Source: CAZIOH01 sp964540815 (lineage in GTDB: Bacteria > Myxococcota_A > Polyangia > Fen-1088). From it: a DNA stretch of 64,000 nt. Below are positions 24,441 through 32,290 of the stretch, piece by piece. Numbering within the stretch: position 1 is the stretch's first letter; the number at the start of each line of letters is the position of its first letter. Location of the stretch: positions 42,242 to 106,241 of the forward strand of contig CAZIOH010000009.1 in the NCBI GenBank assembly GCA_964540815.1, read 5' to 3'. A program made the translations under genes and the position numbers. Below the pieces are notes generated by a model. The model saw only the letters and a list, made by a program, of their open reading frames with translations, did no database searches and was not told the DNA's origin.

Positions 24441-25220
24441 ATGAAGAGAGCCTTCCTCCATCAACGAACGTCTCGACGACGACCGCGCGCGCGGTGGTCG
24501 TGGAGCCTCCTCGTGGCGTCGCTGCTGGTCCTCGGGCTCGCGGGCCTCGCCGACATCGGCGACGGCCGCGCCGTGGGGGGAGCCAAGCCCGTGGTGCACG
24601 TCTTCCTGCAGCTCGACACCAAGGCCAGCGTCCTCGAGAAGACCTTGCAGGCCAAGCTCCCCGAGCTGACGGTGACGGTGTTCGGGCGCTTTCGCGACTT
24701 CGAGGATGGGCTCGCGAGTGGCCACCCCGACGCGGTGGTTGGCATCACCCCGGTCCTGCTCCAGCGGGGCGAGGCCCTCACGCTCCAAGGACAACGTGGA
24801 GGCAAGAGCAACGAGCCCTACGTTCTCGTCTCGGTCAACCACCCGCTCGAAGGCGCCCTCGGGGGAAAAAGCATCGGGGTGGTCGACCTGTTCGGCCGCG
24901 ACGGGACCCAGGCCTTCCTGAATGGTCTCTTGCAGACCAGTGACGTGAAGGCCAAGCGCGTCGCCAAGGTCGAAGACCTGCTGCCCCTGCTGGAGTTCTC
25001 CGCGGCCGATGGCATCGTGCTGCCGAGCTCGATGCTCGGGCAGCTGACGGAGCGAACCCGGCTCGTGATGAAGACCCGGGAGCTGCCAGGTCCCGGGGTA
25101 GGATTGTCAGCGGTGGCGGTGCTCAACCCGAGCGTCCGCGAGGTGGTGGTGAAATCATTTCAGAACCTGGATTCGACGACCAAGCACTTGCTCGGCATCG
25201 ACGCTTGGAGCGTCCCATGA
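24441..25220 (+). CDS. PhnD-like periplasmic solute-binding protein
   Basis: 259 residues, ATG at 24441. A positive lead and hydrophobic segment (WSLLVASLLVLGLAGLA) form a signal peptide or anchor. The rest resembles the phosphate/phosphonate-binding superfamily (type II periplasmic binding fold) but is short and has no lipobox: VVHVFLQLDTKASVLEKTLQ, GHPDAVVGITPVLL, SIGVVDLFGRDGTQAFLNGL and DGIVLPSSMLGQL. Its stop overlaps the start of the next gene (ATGA). With the next protein and the diguanylate cyclase it probably forms a sensing unit rather than an importer, as no permease is present. Confidence 0.72.
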   Translation: MKRAFLHQRTSRRRPRARWSWSLLVASLLVLGLAGLADIGDGRAVGGAKPVVHVFLQLDTKASVLEKTLQAKLPELTVTVFGRFRDFEDGLASGHPDAVVGITPVLLQRGEALTLQGQRGGKSNEPYVLVSVNHPLEGALGGKSIGVVDLFGRDGTQAFLNGLLQTSDVKAKRVAKVEDLLPLLEFSAADGIVLPSSMLGQLTERTRLVMKTRELPGPGVGLSAVAVLNPSVREVVVKSFQNLDSTTKHLLGIDAWSVP

Positions 25221-26293
25221 CGCGGACGACGCAGCGGACGGCGCGGCGAGGTCCTCGCGCCGGGTGGCTCGGGGTGGCGGCGCTGCTGTGGCTCGGGTGT
25301 GCGACCGGCCCCGGCAGCGAGCGGGGCGACCCGGGCTCGGGAGCGGGTCACCCGGCGGCGGCTGCTGCCGCGGTCCTCGACCCTCCTGCAAAGACCGGGG
25401 CGCCGACGCTGCTCATCGCGATGCCCACCTCCGCCAACTTCGTCGATGTGCGCAAGAGCCTGGTCGCCGAGGTTCAGAAGAACTTCAACGTCCGGACGTT
25501 CACGGTGAGCCCCGGGACCCGGGCCGCGGATCTCGCGGCAGCCATCCAGTCGTCCCGGCCGGATTGCCTGGTTCTCATGAACAACGCCACCATGAACCTC
25601 TATCGCCAGGTCCAGCAGAGCAGTCCGACGGCTGTCCTGCCACCGGCGGTCCTGCTGATGGCGTCCTTTGTCGAAGAGGTGCAGCCCCTCATCCGCCGTT
25701 CGACCGGGATCGCCTACGAGGTCCCGGGGATCACCGCCTTCGTGAACTTGCGGGCGGTGATGACTAAGCCCCTCAACCGGGTGGGCGTGGTGTTTCGACC
25801 CGCCTTCCGTAAGTTCGTCGAGCGTCAGCGGGCGCTCGCGACCCGGGAGCACGTGGAGATCGTCGCGGCGTCGGTGCCCAACGACGTGAGCGCCGACGGG
25901 CTGCGCGATGCCATCCACACGCTCGTCATCCGGAACAAGGTGGACGCCATCTGGATGCTCAACGACAATGCGCTGGTCCGTGACGAGGACTTCCTCGACG
26001 ACGCCTGGCGGGCCGAGACCGGGGACGGCGAGGTGCCCCTCATCGTGGGGGTCTCGAACTTCGTCGATCCGCGCTCTCCGCTCGGGACGCTGGCCGTGGT
26101 GCCTGACCACGAGGCGCTGGGCTTGCAGGCCGCCAACCTGATCTTCGACCTGTCGGAGAGCGGCTGGCACGTCGAGGATCACCCGGTCGAGCTTCCCCTG
26201 TCGGTCAAGACGGTGGTGGATCTGAACCGGGTGCGCGCCAGCTTCGGGCTGCGCTCGGACGCCCTCAAGCACATCGACCGGGCGCTCGAATAG
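25217..26293 (+). CDS. ABC_sub_bind family substrate-binding lipoprotein
   Basis: 358 residues from the ATG at 25217, which overlaps the previous stop; an upstream in-frame alternative at 25205 is less likely. Lipobox LLWLGCATG. The body matches the ABC_sub_bind (TrpX-like) family: MPTSANFVDVRKSLVAEVQK, AAIQSSRPDCLVLMNNATM, LNRVGVVFRPAFRKFVERQ, VDAIWMLNDNALVRDEDFL and LAVVPDHEALGLQAANLIFD. The ligand is unknown. It is followed after 45 bp by a membrane diguanylate cyclase, and lies divergent from a TonB receptor of the type commonly found with this family. Confidence 0.88.
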   Translation: MTRTTQRTARRGPRAGWLGVAALLWLGCATGPGSERGDPGSGAGHPAAAAAAVLDPPAKTGAPTLLIAMPTSANFVDVRKSLVAEVQKNFNVRTFTVSPGTRAADLAAAIQSSRPDCLVLMNNATMNLYRQVQQSSPTAVLPPAVLLMASFVEEVQPLIRRSTGIAYEVPGITAFVNLRAVMTKPLNRVGVVFRPAFRKFVERQRALATREHVEIVAASVPNDVSADGLRDAIHTLVIRNKVDAIWMLNDNALVRDEDFLDDAWRAETGDGEVPLIVGVSNFVDPRSPLGTLAVVPDHEALGLQAANLIFDLSESGWHVEDHPVELPLSVKTVVDLNRVRASFGLRSDALKHIDRALE

Positions 26294-26338
26294 TCCTTGG
26301 CGGCATGACGATGAGCACCGGCGGATGGGAGGGGCGAG

Positions 26339-27265
26339 GTGAGTGATCTGTGGCGACGGGTGAGGAATCGCCCGCGGTTCCTGCTGCCGGGGTGCATCTT
26401 CTTGTTGCTCTCCATCGGGACGCTCGACTACCTGACAGGCTCTGACGCCTCCATCGCGCTCTTCTACCTGGTTCCCATCGCGGCGGCGACGTGGTGGCTG
26501 AACGTGCGATACGGGCTCCTGCTCTGCGGTCTATCGGCCCTGGTCCGGCTCCCCGAGGTCTGCTCGAGCCCGAGCCACCTCGCCCACCCGCTGCTGTCGT
26601 GGTGGAACGCCGTCGTCGAGCTGGGGTTCTTCCTCGTGGTGGCCTCGGTACTGGCCAAGCTCCGCGTCACCACCGAGCACGAAGCCAGGCTCGCGAGGAC
26701 CGACCCGCTGACCGGGGCCCTCAACCGCAGGTCGTTCGTCGAGGCGGCCAACCGCGAGCTCGACCGCATCGCGCGCTATGGTGGGCCCCTCTCGCTGGCC
26801 TACCTCGACATCGACGACTTCAAGAAGGTGAACGACTCGAGCGGACACGACGCGGGGGATCGCCTGCTGGCCGGGGTGGCCGCCGTCCTCACCGACAACC
26901 TCCGCTCGGTGGACGTGGTGGCCCGCTATGGCGGCGACGAGTTCGTGGTGCTTCTCCCGGCGACCGATGGACCGGCGGCGGAGGCGGTGCTGCTCAAGCT
27001 CACGGCAGCGCTGCGGAGCACCGTCAGCGAGCGCTGGCCGGCCAGCGTCAGCGTCGGTGCGATCACCGTCGACGCGCCGGCTCCGGCCCTCGATGAACTC
27101 CTCCGTCGAGCCGACGCCCTGGTCTATGCCGCCAAGCAGGCCGGGAAGAACTGCGTCCGCCACCTGGATCTCAGCGGCGGCGTGCGAAATGGAGCCGGAA
27201 GTCGGGCCGAACCCAGCCCGACACCGGTCGTGCAACCCGTCCTCCCGCCCTCGCGGGCGGCCTGA
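26339..27265 (+). CDS. Membrane-bound diguanylate cyclase (GGDEF)
   Basis: 308 residues from a GTG at 26339 behind GGGAGGGGCGAG. Three hydrophobic segments in residues 14-105 form a small membrane sensor region. The GGDEF domain begins with ARTDPLTGALNRRSF (~120) and has the active site RYGGDEF at 196-202. The inhibitory I-site RSVD (189-192) is five residues upstream, so product feedback is likely intact. It makes cyclic di-GMP from two GTP. There is no EAL domain. As the last gene of the binding-protein operon it may convert ligand sensing into c-di-GMP output. Confidence 0.92.
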   Translation: MSDLWRRVRNRPRFLLPGCIFLLLSIGTLDYLTGSDASIALFYLVPIAAATWWLNVRYGLLLCGLSALVRLPEVCSSPSHLAHPLLSWWNAVVELGFFLVVASVLAKLRVTTEHEARLARTDPLTGALNRRSFVEAANRELDRIARYGGPLSLAYLDIDDFKKVNDSSGHDAGDRLLAGVAAVLTDNLRSVDVVARYGGDEFVVLLPATDGPAAEAVLLKLTAALRSTVSERWPASVSVGAITVDAPAPALDELLRRADALVYAAKQAGKNCVRHLDLSGGVRNGAGSRAEPSPTPVVQPVLPPSRAA

Positions 27266-27307
27266 CGGCGGCACCGGTCCGCGGCCGCTCGGAAGGCCGC
27301 TCTCGGC

Positions 27308-28378
27308 TCAGGAGTGGGCGCCGCTCCATCCCAGCAGGACGGAGGGGATCTCGTGGAGGGGGACCAGGCGCTCGGCCGCGCCGAGCTCGGCGGCCGCCGC
27401 GGGCATGCCCCAGACCGCGGAGGTCTCGCGATCCTGGGCGAAGGTGTGCCCGCCCGCCTGCCGCAGCTTGAGCAACCCGGCGGCGCCGTCGGCGCCCATC
27501 CCGGTCAGCAGGCACGCCGTGGCATTGCTCGCCACGTACTGCGCGAGCGAATTGAAGAACACGTCGACCGACGGAACGTGACCCGACTGGGGATCGCCCG
27601 GGATGAGATGCACCCGGTACTCGCCGCCGAAGCGCCGCACCTCGAGGTGGCGCGCGCCGCCCGGTGCCACCAGGATGTGCCCCCGCAGCACCCGATCGCC
27701 ATCGCGGGCCTCCGAGACCCGCATCTGGCACAGCCCGTCGAGGCGGCTGGCAAAGTCGGCCGTGAACCCCGAGGGCATGTGCTGGACGATCACGATCCCC
27801 GGCGACCAGGCCGGAAAGATCGGCAGGATCCGACCGAGGGCCGCCACCCCGCCGGTCGAGGCGCCGAGGCCCATCACGAAGTCGGTGCTGCGCTGCAGGG
27901 CCGTCGCGTTGGGGGCGGCAGGCTCGATGGGCGGAATCTCGCGCCGGGCGACGTGGCTCTGGGCCGCGATCTTCACGCTGCGGATCAGGCTCGCCATCAT
28001 CTCCTCGATGCCCGAGGCCACCCCGATGCTCGGCTTGGTCAAGACCTCGATCGCGCCGGCCTCGAGGGCCTGCACCGCCAGGGACGAGCCCCGGGTCGTG
28101 AGCGAGCTCAGCACCACGGTGGGCGTGGGGAGGACCGCCATGAACTTCCTCAGGAAGGTCACGCCGTCCATCCGTGGCATCTCCACGTCGAGGGTGAGCA
28201 CGTCCGGCCGGAGCTTCACGAGGAGGTCCCGCGCCACGTAGGGATCGCTGGCGGTCCCCACCACCTCGATGCCGCCGTCGGCGGCGAGCCCGCGTGACAG
28301 CACGCTGCGCACCAGGGCCGAGTCGTCCACGATCAGCACCCGGATGGGGCGTCTCCCGCTGGAGTCGGAGCCGCTCAC
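27308..28378 (-). CDS. cheB: CheB: chemoreceptor methylesterase/deamidase with receiver
   Basis: 356 residues from a GTG at 28378 that overlaps the CheR stop (GTGA). The receiver domain (1-125) has VLIVDDS, phospho-acceptor Asp64 in LDVEMPRMDG, and Lys in TKP. The methylesterase domain has the Ser-His-Asp triad: Ser174 in GASTGGV, His200 in QHMPSGF and Asp in LTGMGADGA. It removes methyl groups from receptor glutamates and is activated by phosphotransfer from CheA. Last gene of the chemosensory operon. Confidence 0.95.
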   Translation of the reverse strand: MSGSDSSGRRPIRVLIVDDSALVRSVLSRGLAADGGIEVVGTASDPYVARDLLVKLRPDVLTLDVEMPRMDGVTFLRKFMAVLPTPTVVLSSLTTRGSSLAVQALEAGAIEVLTKPSIGVASGIEEMMASLIRSVKIAAQSHVARREIPPIEPAAPNATALQRSTDFVMGLGASTGGVAALGRILPIFPAWSPGIVIVQHMPSGFTADFASRLDGLCQMRVSEARDGDRVLRGHILVAPGGARHLEVRRFGGEYRVHLIPGDPQSGHVPSVDVFFNSLAQYVASNATACLLTGMGADGAAGLLKLRQAGGHTFAQDRETSAVWGMPAAAAELGAAERLVPLHEIPSVLLGWSGAHS

Positions 28379-29220
28379 GGCGGGCCCTTTCGGAAGATCG
28401 CCGGCCGGATCGGCGTCCAGCGGGTCACCATGTCCAGCATCGGATCGGTGAGGCTGGTGACCAGCCAGGCGCCCGGCTCGGCGGCGTCGAAGCACGCCTC
28501 CACGATCGCGCGCCGGGTGCTGGGCTCGAAGTAGTAGAGGACGTTGCGCAGGAAGATGAGGTGGAAGCGCTGCTCGAAGGGCCAGGGATGGGTCGTCAGG
28601 TTCAGCCGACGGAAGGTGCACATCTTGCGCAGCTCCGGATTGATCTGCCACTGCCCGAGACCGGCGCGGGCGAACCAGCGGGCGCGCCGCTCGGCGCTGA
28701 CCAGGGCCACGCGCTCGGCGGGGAAGAGGCCCTGCTCCGCCAGGCGAAGTTGCCGGTCGCTGAGGTCGGTGGCCAGGATCTTCACCAGCGCGGCCGCCGT
28801 GTCCCCGAGTCGCTCGCGCGCGGCGATGGCGATGCTGTACGCCTCGTCGCCGCTCGACGACGCGGCCGACCACACCCGCACCGCGCCCCCCGCCAGGGAC
28901 GGCAGGATGCTGGTGTCGAGGAGATCGAAGGTCTCCTTCTCCCGGAAGAAGAAGGTGTGGTTGGTGGACAGGGCGTCGGCGAGCGCGCCGGTGAGCGCGC
29001 GCTGGCCGGCCGTGAGCTGGAGCAGCAGCTCCTGGGGGCGCAGGGCCCGCTCTGAACAGAAGCTCTCGATCCGGCTGACGAACAGCTCCCCCTGGTCGCC
29101 CGAGAAGCTGAGCCCGAAGTGACTCCGGACCCAGGAGCGCAGGGCCTCGAGCACGGTCGGGTCAGAGCCTGCGCCCGGGGCGAGGCTCCCGGGAGACGCC
29201 GACGCACCAGTGCTAGCCAC
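28375..29220 (-). CDS. cheR: CheR: chemoreceptor methyltransferase
   Basis: 281 residues from a GTG at 29220, overlapping the CheA stop by 8 bp. The N-terminal helical domain (LRSWVRSHFGLSFS, STNHTFFFREKETFDLL) is followed by the SAM-binding domain (VRVWSAASSSGDEAYSIAI, ILATDLSDRQL, FHLIFLRNVLYYFEP), all typical of CheR. No C-terminal TPR or other extension. It methylates receptor glutamates and opposes CheB. Confidence 0.95.
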   Translation of the reverse strand: MASTGASASPGSLAPGAGSDPTVLEALRSWVRSHFGLSFSGDQGELFVSRIESFCSERALRPQELLLQLTAGQRALTGALADALSTNHTFFFREKETFDLLDTSILPSLAGGAVRVWSAASSSGDEAYSIAIAARERLGDTAAALVKILATDLSDRQLRLAEQGLFPAERVALVSAERRARWFARAGLGQWQINPELRKMCTFRRLNLTTHPWPFEQRFHLIFLRNVLYYFEPSTRRAIVEACFDAAEPGAWLVTSLTDPMLDMVTRWTPIRPAIFRKGPP

Positions 29221-32200
29221 GGAGCTGCTCGCAGTCCAGGGTCACCGCGACGTCGCCCGAGCGGAGCATCCCGTATCCGGCGGCCGCGCGCATCTTGGAC
29301 AGCGCTCCCTTGAGGGGCTTGAGCATCACCTGCTGGTTGCCGAGCAGGGCGTCCACCGGCAAGGCCAGATCGCCTTGCGAGGTCTGGACCACCACCACCA
29401 CCCGTCCCTCGAGCGTCTCGTCGGCGGGGCCTTCACCGTAGTACCGATGCAGCCACAGCACCGGGACCAGCTTGTCGCGCACCCGGACCACCGACTGGCC
29501 GTCGGCCAGGTTGTGCGACACCTGACTGGCCGCGGCGCGGAAGACCTCGAAGACCCGCTCGATGGGGACCGCGTACAGGCGCTCGCGCTCGCGCACCACC
29601 ATCGCCTCGACGAAGGCCAGGGTCAAGGGCACGCTCATGGTGATGCTGGTGCCACGCCCGGGCGTGCTCTCGAGCGACACGCGCCCGCGCAGTCCCTCGA
29701 TGCTGGTCTTGACCACGTCCATCCCGACCCCGCGCCCCGACAGCTCGTCGATCGTCTCCTTGGTGGAGAACCCAGGCAGGAAGATCAGGTCCGCGATCTC
29801 GGCGTCGCTCGGGCGGACGTCGGCCGCGACCAGGCCGCGCTCACGGGCGCGGCCGAGGATGCGCTCGCGATCGAGGCCACGGCCGTCGTCGGAGACCGCC
29901 ACGGTCACCTCGCCGCCCTGGTGCGAGGCCTCGAGCACGATGGTCCCGGTCACGGGCTTGCCGAGGCGAGCCCGCGCCTCGGGTGCCTCGATGCCGTGGT
30001 CGATGGCGTTGCGCAGGACGTGGATGAGCGGCTCCTGCAGGCTGTCGACCATCACCTTGTCGATCTCGGTATCCTCTCCGAGGAGGATCAAATTGACCTT
30101 CTTGCCGGAGCGGCGCGCGGCGTCGCGCACCACCCGGCGCATCCGCTGGAACACCCCCGCCACCGGGAGCAGCCGCATGGCCGAGACCTCGCTTTGCAGC
30201 TCGCGCACCAGCACCTCGAGCTTGTGCGAGGCCGACAGGAACCCGGCCCGCTCGGAGCCGTCGAGCTCGGGGTGATGGGTCACCGCGCTCGACGCGAGGC
30301 CGATCTCCCCGGCCAGATCCATGATGAGGGAGACCTTGCGGGCGTCGATCCGGAGAAACTCGACCTTGGTGGAATCGACCGCGGGGGTCCGCTCCTTGCT
30401 TCCGCGGTACTCCTGGCGCTCGTCGTACTCTTGGCGCTCGTTGCGTTCCTCGAGCTCCGGCCGATCGTCCTGGTCGCCTCCGGGGTCGACCTCGACCTCG
30501 GCGGAGGTGGAGGTGGAGGTGGAGGTGGAGGCGGAGGCGGTGGCGGAGGCGGAGGCGGTGGGTGGGGCGGCGAAGGGAACGGCGGGGCTCGCCGCGTCGC
30601 CGGGGGCAGGTCCTCTCTCGGGGCCGCTCGCCGGGAACGGAGGCCCTCCCACCTCGAGGCGATGGACCCCGAAGGAGCTTCCGTCGAGCCCGCCGAGGGC
30701 CCGCACCACCTCGGGCAAGGGCAGCGGCGTGATGAGCAGGAACTGATAGACGGTGACCCGGCTCGCAGCCCCAGGCATGACCACCGCGCTCGTCACCAGG
30801 GCGGAGCCCGACTGCCGGATCCAGCTGGTGAACGGCTCGAAGAGGGTCGGTCGGCGCTCGAGGTCGGCATGAACCTCGAGCACGGTCCAGCCCCGCTCGA
30901 GCGCCCGCGACAGCGCCCCGAGCGCGGTGCGGGTGATCTGGTGGAGGAGCGGCGTCGAGAGCGGGAGCCCGCACGCCTCTGGCGCGAACTTCATCGGGTC
31001 GTCGGCGGCCTCCCGGGCCCGGGCCGGCACGTCCATCGCCGAGCTCTCGGCGGAGTCCGTGGTCCCCTCCGCCGCACCGGAGTTGACGAGGTGGATGGTC
31101 TGCCCGAGCTGCTCGATGAAGGCGCAGGTATCGGCGATGAGGGCGCTGGTGGGCGCCTGCCCGGACTCGAGCGCGCGCCCGAGCTGATCGGCCTGGTCGA
31201 GGCACGCGCTCGCCGCCCGGTCGAAGCCGTAGTACTCGCAAGCCCCGCGCAGCCTCCGGAATAGCCCCGACAGCTCGGTCTCGGAGAGCTCGCCCGGAGC
31301 GGCGGCCAGCAGATCGTGCAGACGCGCCAGATCGCCGAACGCCAGGTTCGCGCAGGCGCGCTGGTACTGGGCGGTGATGCCGAAGTCCTGGGGGGTCTCG
31401 GTGAGGGTGCGATACTGCGCCTCGATCGCCACCAGCGCTTCGTAGAGATCGAGCTCGAGGGCGGCGAGATCACCCGCGACCGAGGACCCCGCCCCGGCGG
31501 CGGTGATCTTGTCGAGCAGCAGGGTGACGTGCACGTACCCCATCCGCTCGGAGGCGAGCGACAGCTCGTCCGCGAGCTGCGCGATGGCCGCCCGGGCCGC
31601 CGGTCCCGCTTCGGGGGACAGGGCCTCGGCCATCGCGGCCCCGAGCCTGGGCAAGGATTCGGCGGCGAGCGCGAGGAAGACCTCGACGAAGCCGGGGTCC
31701 CGCGTGGGATCGATCAGGTCGAGCTCCTCCCAGCCCGCGTGAGCCGGCGCCGCCTCCGCGGCCGCTGTGGCCCCCGTGGCCTCGACCGGGGCGGCAGGTG
31801 GCTCGACCGACTGGCCCGCCGCCTGCGGCGCCGGGGATGACCCGGTGGCCCGGGCGCTGCCGAGCGACGCCGTCATCTTGACCACCGCCTCCGTCAACGG
31901 CGACGTCAGCGCCTCGTCACCGTCGCGGCGCTCGCGAGCCGCCGTCTCGACCACCCGGTGAAGACCATCCACCACCGCCAGCATCAGCTCGACCATCGGA
32001 TGGTCGAGCGCGACACCCCCGTCGCGGACGAGGCCGATCATGTCCTCGGCGGCGTGGGCCAGCCGCTCGATCTGGCGCATGCCGACGAACCCGGAGTTCC
32101 CCTTGAGGGTGTGCAGTCCGCGATAGAGCTGGTTGATCTGCGCGCGATTGCCGGGCCGCTCCTCGAGCTCGAGGAGACTGGCCTCGATCGCCCGCAGCGC

Positions 32201-32254
32201 CTCGGCGCCGTCGACGGCGTACTGATGCCAGACCTCGTCCTCGTCGAAGCTCAT
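29213..32254 (-). CDS. cheA: CheA: chemotaxis-type sensor histidine kinase
   Basis: 1013 residues. Order: Hpt domain with phospho-accepting His48 in RGLHTLKGN; a second Hpt-like helical bundle (~175-300) without a histidine; another helical part; a Ser/Thr/Ala-rich linker written by hexanucleotide repeats (30486-30570); a dimerisation domain (VDSTKVEFLRIDARKVSLIM); an HATPase domain with HVLRNAIDHGIEAPEA, VSDDGRGLD and GRGVGMDVV; and a C-terminal CheW-like domain (RERLYAVPIERVFEVFRA). Unlike most CheA it is very long at the N-terminus, which suggests extra docking surfaces. It phosphorylates CheY and CheB. Confidence 0.95.
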   Translation of the reverse strand: MSFDEDEVWHQYAVDGAEALRAIEASLLELEERPGNRAQINQLYRGLHTLKGNSGFVGMRQIERLAHAAEDMIGLVRDGGVALDHPMVELMLAVVDGLHRVVETAARERRDGDEALTSPLTEAVVKMTASLGSARATGSSPAPQAAGQSVEPPAAPVEATGATAAAEAAPAHAGWEELDLIDPTRDPGFVEVFLALAAESLPRLGAAMAEALSPEAGPAARAAIAQLADELSLASERMGYVHVTLLLDKITAAGAGSSVAGDLAALELDLYEALVAIEAQYRTLTETPQDFGITAQYQRACANLAFGDLARLHDLLAAAPGELSETELSGLFRRLRGACEYYGFDRAASACLDQADQLGRALESGQAPTSALIADTCAFIEQLGQTIHLVNSGAAEGTTDSAESSAMDVPARAREAADDPMKFAPEACGLPLSTPLLHQITRTALGALSRALERGWTVLEVHADLERRPTLFEPFTSWIRQSGSALVTSAVVMPGAASRVTVYQFLLITPLPLPEVVRALGGLDGSSFGVHRLEVGGPPFPASGPERGPAPGDAASPAVPFAAPPTASASATASASTSTSTSTSAEVEVDPGGDQDDRPELEERNERQEYDERQEYRGSKERTPAVDSTKVEFLRIDARKVSLIMDLAGEIGLASSAVTHHPELDGSERAGFLSASHKLEVLVRELQSEVSAMRLLPVAGVFQRMRRVVRDAARRSGKKVNLILLGEDTEIDKVMVDSLQEPLIHVLRNAIDHGIEAPEARARLGKPVTGTIVLEASHQGGEVTVAVSDDGRGLDRERILGRARERGLVAADVRPSDAEIADLIFLPGFSTKETIDELSGRGVGMDVVKTSIEGLRGRVSLESTPGRGTSITMSVPLTLAFVEAMVVRERERLYAVPIERVFEVFRAAASQVSHNLADGQSVVRVRDKLVPVLWLHRYYGEGPADETLEGRVVVVVQTSQGDLALPVDALLGNQQVMLKPLKGALSKMRAAAGYGMLRSGDVAVTLDCEQLRG
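30486..30570 (-). repeat. Hexanucleotide-rich tract encoding the CheA Ser/Thr/Ala linker
   Basis: About 85 bp of GGAGGT/GGAGGC-type hexamers on the plus strand. On the coding strand they give alternating S-T and S-A residues, then acidic EVEVD. The tract lies between the Hpt-like region and the kinase dimerisation domain, so length change would alter linker length only. Confidence 0.8.
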
Positions 32255-32290
32255 GTTGGCTCGCCCGATGCCAAGACCGCGTCGGGCCGC

